This document shows positions 1 through 9,430 of a stretch of 20,007 bases of DNA, piece after piece. The DNA is taken from contig VHZZ01000811.1 of assembly GCA_009801015.1 (NCBI GenBank), forward strand, positions 123,156 through 143,162, in the 5' to 3' direction. This DNA comes from Silene noctiflora. Lineage: Eukaryota; Streptophyta; Magnoliopsida; Caryophyllales; Caryophyllaceae. The translations under genes and the position numbers were made by a program. The notes below the pieces were generated by a model that made no database searches, was not told the origin of the DNA, and saw only the letters and a program-made list of their open reading frames with translations. How positions within the stretch are numbered: position 1 is the stretch's first letter; each line of letters opens with the position of its first letter.

Positions 1-427
1 AGTCAGATCGGGTCTGGTTGGGTTCGAGTCATTATCAACTCAATTATTATAAAGTTCTTACAAAATAAGGGTATGTTTGCATTTTGCAAGAATAAAAATT
101 TGAGTCTAGCTGGTCAATTTAGATTACAAGTCATGCTTGGATTCTTAGTTCGGGTATTGAGTCGAGTCACTTTTACCGAATTTACATTTGCATCTATAAG
201 ACAACATTTTGTTAGTCCATGGGTTGTTCCTGTTGTTTCATCTATCTTGTCTCGTTTTAAGTTTAAGAAATAATATTACCATTATCTGAATAAGAATTTG
301 GGATACTAATACCAATTATGAGATAAGTAGATAGTTTTACAATATAAATTACTTTTTTTTTACAGTTCTAGAAGATATTATCTACTACAGATTGTTAGCC
401 ACTTAAACTTGCTATAAACAATCCGTT
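1..427. other. AT-rich intergenic sequence
   Basis: No gene is seen. The first 40 bases carry a short remnant of the GACCCG-type repeat (as its reverse complement) that is far more extensive at 1318-1739. The 66-codon open frame at 73-273 has no recognisable protein character and looks like chance. Confidence 0.5.
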
Positions 428-668
428 TAGCGAGTCTTGCTTCAGACGAGTTGTTTCCCATTTGAAATAAGACGGACAATATGTTGTCATTTTACAATAA
501 AATGTTGCTATTTTATGATAACATGTTACCATTATTTTTCATATCATTTCAGGGTAAAAAAGTGACAACTCTAATTATAACTTTTTGTCATTAAAAATGA
601 TTACATTTAATTAAAAAATGACAACATTTTGTTCGTCTTATTTCACCCATCTGAAATAAGAATTTGCG
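428..668. mobile_element. Mutator-like MITE candidate with 9-bp target duplication
   Basis: The segment is flanked by the 9-bp direct repeat CAATCCGTT (419-427 and 669-677), the target-duplication size of Mutator-like elements. The ends form an imperfect inverted repeat (left TCTTGCTTCAGACG, right complement TCTTATTTCAGATG). A second inner pair of arms, 469-499 against roughly 617-647, matches over about 31 bases with three mismatches around TGAAATAAGACG. It encodes nothing, so it would be non-autonomous. The flanking repeat and arms are seen directly; the superfamily is inferred from duplication length only. Confidence 0.6.
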
Positions 669-732
669 CAATCCGTTCAATATAAATTATGAGCACTTGC
701 TCGTTTATAATCCTACATTTTGGGATGTACAT

Positions 733-734
<2 letters not shown>

Positions 735-787
<53 letters not shown>
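735..787. repeat. Poly-T homopolymer of 53 bases
   Basis: An uninterrupted run of T. It could be the poly-A tail of a minus-strand retroposon, but the adjoining sequence shows no tRNA-like A or B box. Exact length is unreliable because homopolymers this long are poorly sequenced. Confidence 0.9.
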
Positions 788-789
<2 letters not shown>

Positions 790-1124
790 CCAAGTCTTTC
801 GGCTTTAATTTTACCAATAAACTACTTCGTAAAAAATAATGAGACATGTATCATTAGATTAGTGATAAAAATGTTTCATTTAGCCTATATTTCATACGAA
901 TATTATTTACTCACATTTTGAACGACGAGTTTGTATTGCAAAATATAGTACGAGCAACCTCATATTTTCCGATATATTTAAAAAAAAAATCTTCACACGT
1001 CGCACATAAACGAACAAAGATTAGAACACTAGAACACACTCCAAAAAAAAAGCCTCATGATAAATTTATCAGTATTAAATAATAACCATTAGATTATTAC
1101 TGATATATCATGAATAATATTTAG
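788..1124. other. AT-rich intergenic sequence with no recognisable feature
   Basis: No open frame with protein character, RNA gene or paired repeat was seen between the poly-T run and the tRNA terminator. Confidence 0.5.
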
Positions 1125-1135
1125 AAAAAAAAAAA
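1125..1135 (-). terminator. RNA polymerase III terminator of tRNA-Met
   Basis: On the minus strand this is a run of 11 T beginning 4 nt after the tRNA 3' end. Pol III stops at runs of four or more T, so transcription should end here. Confidence 0.85.
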
Positions 1136-1139
1136 GAAT

Positions 1140-1225
1140 GGGGTGAGAGAGGCTCGAACTCTCGACCTCAGGATCACTCAACAAAGCTATGAGACCTACG
1201 CGCTAGCCAACTGCGCCACCACCCC
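1140..1225 (-). tRNA. Elongator tRNA-Met (CAU), intron-containing
   Basis: The minus strand gives an 86-nt tRNA gene. The acceptor stem pairs GGGGTGG with its 3' partner ending CACCCC. The D arm contains the A box TGGCGCAGTTGG and the T arm contains AGTTCGAGCC (B box). The anticodon CAU lies at 1191-1189. A 13-nt intron at 1187-1175 sits one base beyond the anticodon-adjacent position, after CATA. Removing it leaves exons of 38 and 35 nt, a normal 73-nt tRNA; the CCA end is not encoded. In plants the elongator tRNA-Met is one of the few tRNAs with an intron, which separates it from the intronless initiator tRNA-Met. An A/T stretch (TTTAAAAAG on the minus strand) and a CAA motif lie just upstream, as is common for plant tRNA genes. 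Everything needed for activity looks intact. Confidence 0.96.
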
Positions 1226-1317
1226 ACCTGTCTTTTTAAAGGCCCCATTTTGTATACTACTGCATATTCTGTAATGTGTGGGGTTGCGGGGTGAGTCTTG
1301 TCATTGCTAATTGAGAT

Positions 1318-1739
1318 CAGACCCGGCAAAAGCAACCCGACCCGAGATTCGAAATGACCCGAACTACATTACCCGAATGTGACCCGAAAACCCGAACAGA
1401 CCCGACCCGACCCGAATATGACCCGAGCTCTTGACCCGTAACTGACCCAACCTGAAAATGACCCGGTTCTGAAACCACCCAACCCGAAAATTACCCGACA
1501 AAACATAACTCTAATTGAACCGAAAAGATTTGAAATAGCTTTTTCCCTCTTATTCATTGACCCGAAAAATGACCCGACCCAAAATAACCCGACCCGAATA
1601 CCCAAAACTGACCCGACGAACAAACCCGAAATGACCCAAGGCGACCCGAACTAACCCGAAATTAATGAAAGACCCGAACTGATCCGACCCGAACTGGCCC
1701 GACCCGAACCCGACCCGTTAATCCGATTTGCCAGGTCTA
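1318..1739. mobile_element. hAT-type MITE filled with GACCCG-like repeats
   Basis: The element is flanked by a perfect 8-bp direct repeat ATTGAGAT (1310-1317 and 1740-1747), the target-duplication length of hAT transposons. Its ends are a 13-bp inverted repeat: CAGACCCGGCAAA at 1318-1330 and TTTGCCAGGTCTA at 1727-1739 (two mismatches). Nearly all of the 422-bp interior is degenerate GACCCGAA/GACCCGACC repeats. No transposase is present. The 84-codon minus-strand frame inside (1369-1623) is a by-product of the hexamer repeat. Structure is seen; hAT membership is inferred from duplication length and end sequence. Confidence 0.8.
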
Positions 1740-1750
1740 ATTGAGATTAG

Positions 1751-1850
1751 AACGTTTTGTTTGTAACCATCACAAGCTTGTGACCTCGCACAGTTCCTCT
1801 CCCACTTGTTTTTTGCGAGAGGTTATGAGAATTTGTGAATTGAGATAAGT
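1751..1850. repeat. Remnant related to the GTGACGG-type MITE near 18591-18929
   Basis: The stretch shares CTCCCACTT(G/A)TTTTTTG followed by a GAGAATTTGTGAA end with the element at 18591-18929, but lacks a clear second terminus. I read it as a partial, decayed copy. Confidence 0.4.
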
Positions 1851-1867
1851 TTGTATTTAGTATTTTT

Positions 1868-2036
1868 GTGTAAATCGGGGTGTCTACCGTCGACAACAGT
1901 GTATAATCCCATTGCCTTTGGTGCTCTCACTAAGAAAAAGTTTGCTCCATTCCTATGGGTAGAGATTAAACTCCTGACCTCGTGGTTAAGAGATAGAGAT
2001 GAGCAACCACCACATTAAATCCATCTGAATTGTGTT
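1868..2036 (-). mobile_element. tRNA-derived SINE (decayed)
   Basis: Read on the minus strand, the sequence starts with a TGTGGTGGTTGC region resembling an A box. It continues through CTCTTAACCACGAGGTCAGG and an AGTTTAATCTC stretch resembling a B box, then CCCATAGGAATGGAGCAAAC and an A-rich tail near 1865-1875. This order is typical of plant tRNA-derived SINEs. The boxes are mutated and no confident target duplication was found, so it is old and probably inactive. Confidence 0.55.
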
Positions 2037-2072
2037 TAGCGAGATGTCATTTGTTATTGTTCTTATGCTAAA

Positions 2073-2359
2073 CTAGTATAAACCCCGCGCGAATGCGCGA
2101 TTTTTTAGATAGGAATATTAAAGAAAATAACAATTATACAACTGATATTTAACTCAATTTAAAATTTAATTGTAAAATTTATTATTATTAATGATTTGTA
2201 TTAATCAGTAGAAAAGGGAAAGTTCAGTATAATCTAGTTGTAGATATGATATAATGAGAACTCAATTACAGATATGGTATAATAAAAACTCAATTATAAA
2301 TATCATATAATAAAAGCCCAATTATAGTCAAATTCATTTAGACGGAAAAATTTGAGAGA
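2073..2359 (-). mobile_element. Short non-autonomous Helitron
   Basis: On the minus strand the 3' end reads hairpin, then GGGTTTATACTAG, followed by a host T. The hairpin is CGCGC-loop-GCGCG at about 2086-2099. A stem-loop roughly ten bases before a CTRR terminus, next to a T, is the hallmark of Helitrons. The likely 5' end is TCTCTCAAAT at 2359 (minus), preceded by a host A, giving the expected A/T insertion site. There is no Rep/helicase gene. The 3' end is strong; the 5' end is less certain because TC is a weak signal. Confidence 0.65.
2235..2318. repeat. 28-bp tandem repeat, three units, inside the Helitron
   Basis: Three units of about 28 bases, each starting near CAATTA(T/C)A and running through ATATNATATAAT to (A/G)A(A/G)CC or AACT, follow one another. 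A partial fourth unit (CAATTATAG) begins at 2319. Confidence 0.7.
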
Positions 2360-3570
2360 TCTCCACTTCTTCAGTACAAAAGTAGGCATCACTGAAATCA
2401 CAACAATATTCTCTCAATGTCTCTAAGGTTCCCATTTTTGGATAGGAGTTACTTCATGACCAAAATTATTTTCTCGACCTTTGGTCCGGTCCGGTTTTAG
2501 ACCGATTTTAGTCCTGCAAACAATAAAAAGGGTAAAAATTGGTTCTAGTTCACCAATTTTCAGAGCACCAAAACGACTAAAAGGCCAAGTTTCACAAGGT
2601 TTGAATCGAATTTTTCCGATCTGCACAACTTTTAACCACCCTGAAATCTTGATAATCAAAATTGGAGCAATATTTGTTTTTCCTGTACAGGATAAATTGA
2701 AGTGCTTAACTGAAATCATCGCTATTACTAGCGAGATTTTACAACGAAAGCCATTTTCCCCATCTAAAAAACGCTTCAAACTTACGAGAATGCAACTACC
2801 TGCTAATCTCAGGCTCTTTACAAAGGATTATGCCTTGCTGACCAATATGGCATGTATAAATTTCAAAGCCACTACCACAAAACTCTTGAAAATTGGTCAA
2901 GCCAGCATCGAGCTCACCTCTCGACCCAGGGTCTCTTCCCATACACAGTGTTTAGTTGTATTTCCGCGTTTACAGTACCTATACAGCATACACATACGTA
3001 ATGACTGCTCCTTGGATCAGCTGAAATTTATGCTCGAGTAGAGTAGCTCTAAATATATACAGCGCTAAAATCTTCTAGAGAAGATTCAAAAAGTGCCACC
3101 CAAAAAGTGAAGGATCATGAAGAGGAGCATCTGGGAACACGGTAATAATTGGCATAAGTTTCATCTCCAGAAGATAGTGAAATGCCAAATTCGCAATTAC
3201 GGAGTAAACAGTAAAGACGAGGAGAAGAAATGAGTACCTCGTGGTAAACCACCTAGCCAGTTGATTACATCTGAGACGCGGAGTTTAAGCTGATTTAGAA
3301 GCAATGAGCAATCTTGTTTCTGCCAGATTAAAGTTTCATTTAGGACGACAAAGCTGCAAATTTTTCAGTATCATACACGGTTAATTTTTGTTTGGACGGG
3401 GGATTTGGATGAAAAGGAAAGAATTTACATTTTCATTCAGAACTAAAAGGACATCCTCCGCCTTAGGCAACGAGGGAGCACAATTCAAATTTCTGATGAC
3501 TTTTCCTCCCATATTCATCACCTTCATTGCTTCCAACCCCCTTATAAGATACACAAACACCACTTGAACT
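2360..3570 (-). other. Unidentified gene-like stretch, possibly a decayed gene
   Basis: No complete gene could be built. The minus strand has plausible splice signals. An open stretch at 3563-3431 ends at a donor GTAAATTC. About 75 bases on, a TTTGCAG acceptor near 3356 is followed by a frame reading FVVLNETLIWQKQDCSLLL and continuing to a GTACTC donor near 3238. The phases do not match (phase 0 into a frame that needs phase 2), so the join fails. Nearer 2960 a minus-strand frame contains YCKRGNTTKHCVWEETLGRE before GTGAGC, which faintly resembles a retroelement zinc knuckle. The plus-strand 186-codon frame at 2481-3041 and the overlapping 118-codon minus frame show no recognisable domain. 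No function is assigned. Confidence 0.25.
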
Positions 3571-3589
3571 CTTAAGATGGATTACCTAG

Positions 3590-3780
3590 CATTGTGTATA
3601 GGATCTAACACCCCGAGAAATAAGAGAGATGCCGAGAGGTTTATAATTGATTCGGAAAATTTAGGTTATTTCGCACATGATACCAAGTTTGTGTACATGG
3701 TATCCTTTATATTTGATTTTAATGCAAAACATGCCCTTTTTGTCGATATAAAAAAAAATTTCAATTGATAACTCCTACAC
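3590..3780. repeat. Diverged copy of one arm of the 4459-5115 element
   Basis: It resembles 4550-4720 in order and wording: CGGAAAATT, a stretch naming AAGTTTGTG(T/C)A(C/T)AT, then ATATCCTT or GTATCCTT, TTTGATTTT, ATGCCCTTTTT and TTTCAATTGA. The short open frames in both copies reflect this shared repeat and are not genes. Confidence 0.6.
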
Positions 3781-4458
3781 ATGAAATCGAAATCAGCCAA
3801 TTTTTGTTTTAAAATGATTATCTCATCATAATCTACGATTTAAGGAAAAAAATTGACGACTAAAATTTTCTAGGGTATTAATTTTTTTACGTAAATTTTC
3901 AGTATGTGATTCTTCCCAGAAGATTAGTAATAAGACTTTAGCCTTTTAGACTTAAGGACAAAATGGGCCTAAAGGTGTTTGTAAGGGAGGTTAAAACAGT
4001 GGCAGGGCTGGGGCGGGTTCTAAACGGTCGGTACCTGTGTGTCACCATGTGTCAGGAGAGGTTCAAGGGATTTCAGGCACAATGAGGACGTTATGTTCAT
4101 TAAGTGGGAGAGTTTGTAACATCCCAAAAATAATTGTGAGGTTAATTTGTGGCATCCGAAAATTGAGGACCTTATGAGAGGTTTATATGTGATTTTAATC
4201 ATCACATTAGTAACAAGAGTTTGTGCTTTTGAGCTTAAGTGAGTTAAGTGAGGACAAAATGAGTTGAAAGATGGACATTTCATTTTTAAGTGGGTGACAT
4301 TTTATTTTTAAGAGGTTGTTATAAAGATAATTATTTCATCCAAAATATATTGAAATTAGTGAAAGGGAAACGAACAAGTCTTTTTATCGCATTTTACCCT
4401 CACTTATCGAGTTAACGTAGTCTGAAAAAACCTTCGTATAATGTAATTAAAATTAAAA
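3781..4458. other. Intergenic sequence without a gene
   Basis: Two or three loosely repeated phrases occur (for example AAGTGAGGACAAAATG and CTTAAGGACAAAATG, and paired TTTGTAACATCC and TTTGTGGCATCC). They suggest old repeats. The 87-codon minus-strand frame at 4020-4283 falls on them and has no protein character. Confidence 0.4.
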
Positions 4459-5115
4459 CTACTCCCATCAAGCGCGTATAGCAAAGGCACATTTAAGTGT
4501 CGCATCGTGAGTAGTATAAGTACTCATTCCAACAATTGTGTACTTCATGTCTTATTAGACACGGAAAATTGGCGTAATACCTTCGAACTTTGCCATTTTG
4601 CAAGTGGTACACAACTTTTTAAGTTTGTGCATATAATATCCTTGAGATTTGATTTTCAAGCTCAATATGCCCTTTTTATCGTTGATAAAATTTTCAATTG
4701 AACATAAAGCATAGATCAAAAATCGGAATTGACTAATTTTTTTTCAAATTGATTAACTCTTCGAGATCAATAAGTTGATAAAAATAAAATGGTCATTTGG
4801 AAATTTAAGATCGAAAATATGGTTAATTTGAGATTTTCATTAGAAAAAACCTATAAAATGTTAGTCTCTGAATTCTGGTATAGGAGTTATGCTCAATTGA
4901 GTTTTTTTATTGCGAGAAAAAATGCATGTTGTGCATGAAAATCAAACATGGAGGGTATCATGTACACAAACTTAAAATATTGGGTATTATGTGCAAAGTG
5001 GTAAAGTTTAAGGGTACCACGTGAATTTTCCGCATTAGCAAAAGTGTGGTTATCCAATAACTATAACTCGACACTTGAATGTGCTTTTGCTAAACGTGCT
5101 TGTTGGGAGTAATCT
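4459..5115. mobile_element. Long inverted-repeat (fold-back) element
   Basis: About 250 bases at the left (ACTACTCCCATCAAGCGCG onward) match, in reverse complement, the last 250 bases (ending CAAGCACG and TTACTCCC on the other strand). Shared landmarks in order are AAGGCACATTTAAGTGTCG, CGGAAAATT, AAGTTTGTGCATATAAT, TTTGATTTTCA and CAATTGA. The arms differ by point changes and small gaps, so the insertion is not recent. The central roughly 150 bases are unpaired. No target duplication was identified. It could be a Mutator-like element with long ends or a fold-back MITE; no transposase is present. Confidence 0.7.
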
Positions 5116-5299
5116 CAATGACCTCATATCAAGGTTTTTTTTAGAAAGAGCAAGAATGAGGGTAAAACATAAAGTACACTTTGTTGGAATAAATACTTAA
5201 ATAGTATTATAAATCCCTTTAAACACTCGTATGAGCTACTTTATGCATAACCAATATCAATATCATAAACATAGGGTGTTATGAGGTTGGATAAACTAA

Positions 5300-6695
5300 A
5301 TTCAAGCGGGGGAGATAATTTGGGAATGGTACTAAAAAAGGAAATGGTGGCTACGAATATAGAAAGAGATGTTGATGGGGTATATATAAATAAGGAGTGT
5401 TAGACTTGGTTAATGATGTCAAGTTTCATTTTATTTAATTGTTTGCTTATTTGAATTGTTTAGCAAATTGAAGCATTCAATGATTGTTGAAAGAAAAGCT
5501 CAAGATGAAGGCAAGTCAAGAAAGTCCCTAGTCTAAAAAGAATGTTGTAAATGAGATAGTTAAACATGTTCTTTTTGTTATAGTGATTGCAAGACCGTGC
5601 AATAGTGTTCTGCACCGTTGCACCATGGTTTTTCATACATTCCGTGGCAGATAAGTTTTCAAATAAAAATCTTAAGTGTAAAATTTTTTCAATTTTTATT
5701 TCAGAAGCTTAGAAGGAAATTTGTTAAGGAAAACACTTTATCATATCAAAACAATCAAGCTCTTTTCAACTCAAGAAAGTACAATTGCTTTTTCTTAAAA
5801 AGGGGAACTATGTCTCTCTAACTTAAGGAACTACACTTACTACTTTATTATCAAATCTTTTGAGAATTGCTGAAATCTTTTCTTAAGCCTACAAAACCAA
5901 CTGTACTCTTTAAACATTTTTAAATGAGAATACATCTTATAACTTTTATTCATAGGATAAAGAAGTACTTTAGAGGCTCACATTTATACACTTCTTTTCC
6001 TATAAATAGCCTTCTCTATTCTCATATATTGTGAAGACTTTAAGAGCATTCATGGTAAAATACTTGCAAATCTTTTTAGCATTTAAAGTATTGTTCTTCA
6101 ATCATTTGCAAAATCATTTTCTGTTTTTCAAAAGTCTTCACGTGTTTTCAAATGTATCAGTTCGCTTCACTGTTGCATAAAGAGTATGTTCAATAATTCT
6201 CGTGTTTAAGTCTTAATTGCAATCTTCATGTTCTTAAGTGAACCACTGAGACTCTGACTCTGTAAACCTGTGAGATNGAACTTACAAAACTCTTGAAGCA
6301 GAGTAGCTTTAAGTTTGAGTTGCAACCGGGGTTGGTTGGCATAGTTATTTCTATTGTAATGGTTTAGTTAAGTTTGAGTAAATTTCTAAACAAGCAATAA
6401 AATAACGGTTGGACGTAGGCTCCGGAGTAGGAGCTGAACCAATTTTTTAAAAACATCGTCTTGTTTGTTCATTTACTTTTACGTTCACATATCATTGCAC
6501 TTTTAGTTATCAATCTTGTTGCGAGTTTTGTGCAGACTTGTAATAACACTTGTGAACTTATAATCCATTAAGTCTCTAAGTGTATTAAACAGTTTTACTT
6601 GTATTAACTTCTAACCAAGTAATTGAGAAAATTTTAAAAAGGATACACCTAATTCACCCCTCCCCCTCTTAGGTGTTTATCGTTCCTAACTCTTC
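5300..6695 (+). mobile_element. Copia-type (Sirevirus-like) LTR remnant
   Basis: A polypurine tract GCGGGGGAGA lies at about 5307-5316, as it does just before a 3' LTR. It is followed by TGTTAGACTTGG (5399), a TATA box in CCTATAAATAGCC (about 6000-6012), and landmarks typical of plant Copia LTRs: GTTGGACGTAGGCTCCGGAG (about 6411) and a late AATTCACCCCTCCCCCTCTT leading to AGGTGT (about 6650-6674). The right edge near 6690 (CCTAAC) would match the inverse of the TGTTAG start, giving an LTR of about 1.29 kb. No primer-binding site, gag or pol follows, and no 5-bp target duplication is visible, so this is a solo or truncated LTR. The unresolved base at 6277 lies inside it. Short open frames here are not genes. 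Confidence 0.65.
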
Positions 6696-7165
6696 AAGAA
6701 ACATTCGCAACAAAGAACATAAACATTACCATTTACAAGAAACACATAAACTTGTCTAGTATCCAATCTTTTAGTATTTACATTAACATCACACTTAAGC
6801 GTCCTAGCTTCAAAGAGAAGATATTAGACTACTCTTGCCTTGAGGCCCGTGGTTTTCTTCGCATAAAAGGTTTTCCATGTGAAGATTCTTCGTCGGGGTA
6901 TCACTTTCATCACTTGTTTATTTTTCCTTCACGTTGATTCATCATGAAGCCTGCGTCATCAAATCTAAAACGCATTAGGATAAAACTAGTGTTAAACCAT
7001 GGAAAGGTTCCTCCGCCACCCAGAAGGAGGAGAGAGGGTCACTTCATAAGTCCAAGAGAGTTCCATCCAAAACCAAAAACCATGGAAGCCCACCGGAGTG
7101 GAATTATGAGTCTCCAAAAGGCTCTCCTTCGGCACCATAATTTAGGCCACTTTAAACTCATTCTT
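6696..7165. other. Intergenic sequence with repeat fragments
   Basis: No gene recognised. The 61- and 83-codon plus-strand frames lack protein character. The phrase GTTAAACCATG(G)AAA, followed by TCACTTCATAAGTC, occurs here near 6991-7052 and again at 7982-8045, marking a dispersed degenerate repeat. Confidence 0.4.
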
Positions 7166-7436
7166 GAGGGTGTTTGGTTGGAAGGTTTGGAATAGAATGG
7201 ATTCTAGTCATTCAAGTGTTTGATTGGGGCATTTTGGAATGGAGTTAGAATCCTGATGAATTATAATTTCATCCGAACCCCTTGGAATCCCATATCCACC
7301 TCCTTTCCATGGATTATAACTTCATTCCTTTATGTTTATTTTTCTAATGAACCAAACATGTTAATTGGAATTTCATACTTCCCTAGTTTCTCATTCAAAT
7401 TCATTTCATTCATAAGCATTAAACCAAACGACCCCT
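7166..7436. mobile_element. Tourist-like MITE (PIF/Harbinger type), about 270 bp
   Basis: The left end GAGGGTGTTTGGTT and the right end AACCAAACGACCCC are inverted partners with one extra base. The GGGTGTTTGGTT motif is common at the ends of plant Tourist-like MITEs. The three bases outside are TTG or CTT on the left and TTA on the right, so a clean 3-bp target duplication is not seen. The 77-codon frame inside is incidental. Confidence 0.55.
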
Positions 7437-7499
7437 TAGTTCATGCAAATTAACCTTGGCCTTACCTAAATGGAAGAGAGAGACGGACCATTTAATAAT

Positions 7500-8110
7500 C
7501 AGGGTTCTATCACCTTCATCCTAAAACCAATTGGCAATAGGAGTATAACCCTATGTTTATAAAGTGTTCTAAATCTCTTTTCGCAAAGCATGAGAGACAC
7601 TCACATGTGAGTTTTTTATTCCTACACGGTGAAGTCCCTTCGAACGCCCGGTCCGCTCCCATGAGATGCGCTCGAAAGTGATAATTATTAAAACCTTCAA
7701 AAGGCCCTAGTGGCATGATTTGGGCCGACTTTAACCTCATCAAGCCCCCTTAGGCTCTAATACCATGTTAGGGCCTTACCCCAAACCGATGAGAGACATA
7801 TCACTACAAATGCAAAGGGAGTTTCACAAACTAAAACCAATTGGCAATAGGAGTATGACTTTCTTGATTTATAAAGTGGTACAATCTCTCTTTTTCAAAC
7901 GTGGGACACTCACATGTGTGTTTTATATTCCACACTCATCAAACCAAAAACTCAAAACGTAAGCTAAGCCTTGATACCATGTTAAACCATGAAAACCAGT
8001 ACGAGTCACCTCTAGAAGGACGAGAGAAAGTCCACTTCATAAGTCTACGACAATTAGTTAAAGAAATAGCTCCTTAATTTACAAAGTAGTAAACTCTCTC
8101 CTATTTTATA
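7500..8110. repeat. Degenerate tandem repeat, period about 310 bp
   Basis: AAAACCAATTGGCAATAGGA followed by GTAT occurs at about 7524 and 7836. Each copy is followed by TTATAAAGTG, CTCTTTTNNCAAA and GACACTCACATGTG, then TA(A/C)TACCATGTTA-like text (7757 and 7975). A third partial unit follows to about 8110. The copies differ by many substitutions. No protein-coding character is seen. Confidence 0.6.
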
Positions 8111-8615
8111 ATTGAGGTTGGCTTGGCTTAGAAGGTCTCACAAACCAGGTTATACGAGAAATGGGTTGTGTATAGGCCAAAGATTATGAATGTTCCTACA
8201 CGAAATACTAATATACATGCTCCCGCCTTGCCACACTCATCCAATCTTACATGGTCTTCATATACAATTCAACAGTTCTCCCTTTGCACGTAACTAGTTC
8301 TTCGGCTTCCTCACGTTACGTGTAGGAACATGTTGGATTGGATGAGCATTACGATAAATTTTGACAATTCTGACTTTGACAGACCATTTTATTTCACTAG
8401 ACTATATGCTCTCTTCGTAAATGAAGGACCTAAAAGCATTGGCAAAGCTATTGGAGATCCAAAATGGCGAAAATAATTGCCCTTAAGATGCATTTAACGT
8501 GAACCATTTCCACATCGCCACCTACGAAGATATGGATAATTAAAGAATCCAACACTTCTCCCTTTGCACGTAACTAGTTCTTGTTCCTTCACGATATCCA
8601 AGATGAGGAAGTCCA
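8111..8615. other. Intergenic sequence with scattered short repeats
   Basis: A 27-base phrase containing CTCCCTTTGCACGTAACTAG occurs twice (about 8275 and 8555). TGTTCCTACACG (about 8191) and its complement CGTGTAGGAACA (about 8319) are also present. No gene is recognised. Confidence 0.4.
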
Positions 8616-9209
8616 AATAAAGTTCCTCTCAAATAATTCGAGTTTTTCAATTTTCGATTTTCGAAGAAGAATATAGGGCAAGGAATACTTCCGAGCTCAA
8701 AATCATTATGATGCCAATTGGTTAAATTTTTTTGACGCCAATATTACAAGTGTCCATTGAGTCGTCGTCATTAACGACTTACTTGATAACTCTCCGATAT
8801 CTTGGAAGATAAAGATATAGTCCACTTTGTCTTGGTCATCTTCGTCTTGTTCACAGAGAATATGTCTCCATAATGTACCACATGCGAGCTCCAATGGCTC
8901 GTGACTATTCTCAATAAAGTTCCTCTCAAATAATTCGAGTTTTTCAATTTTCGATTTTCGAAGAAGAATATAGGGCAAGGAATACTTCCGAGCTCAAAAT
9001 CATTATGATGCCAATTGGTTAAATTTTTTTGACGCCAATATTACAAGTGTCCATTGAGTCGTCGTCATTAACGGCTTACTTGATAACTCTCCGATATCTT
9101 GGAAGATAAAGATATAGTCCACTTTGTCTTGGTCATCTTCGTCTTGTTCACACCGAATATGTCTCCATAATGTACCACATGCGAGCTCAAATGGCTCATG
9201 ATTATTCTC
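8616..9209. repeat. 297-bp tandem duplication, two copies about 98% identical
   Basis: Copy 1 is 8616-8912 and copy 2 is 8913-9209, with six substitutions and no gaps by eye. The junctions share the short phrase CAATAA, suggesting unequal exchange or replication slippage at microhomology. The unit length is exactly 99 codons. Both copies carry the same minus-strand open frame (KVDYIFIFQDIGELSS inside it) ending in TAA/TGA stops after KKFNQLAS. Five of the six differences change an amino acid (S/P, L/R by two changes, L/F, S/N), which argues against selection on a protein. A strong donor-like GTAAGTC follows GELSS in copy 1 on the minus strand. Confidence 0.95.
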
Positions 9210-9430
9210 AATAATCTTTGTATTCAAAGTTTTTGTATTCAAAGTTAGTGTCCGTGGTGACATCGGGTCGAAGTGGTCTTGTTTTTTTTTCAGTTGAGGC
9301 GCCGCAGTGGAGGGGGGGTCGGGATCTGCTAGGGTGGGATTAGGGGTTGTGCGTGCCTTCTCGCACCTTTGCTCATTGCTCACACCTTTGTTTGGGTAGT
9401 CACATGTATCATTGTAAATCTGGTTTTTGA

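Noticed and set aside
1369..1623. 84-codon minus-strand open frame
   Set aside because: It is a translation of the GACCCG repeat inside the hAT-type element.
2481..3041. 186-codon plus-strand open frame
   Set aside because: Long but with no recognisable domain, overlapping another frame on the opposite strand; the composition is not convincing. Left as an unidentified region.
5300..6695. Complete LTR retrotransposon
   Set aside because: No primer-binding site, gag, integrase or reverse transcriptase text and no second LTR in the window.
7516..7743. Small frames in the 7500-8110 region
   Set aside because: They fall on degenerate tandem repeats with shared non-coding phrases.
7500..8110. 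CRISPR-like or regular spaced repeat array
   Set aside because: Spacing is about 310 bp with diverged units in plant nuclear DNA; not a CRISPR architecture.
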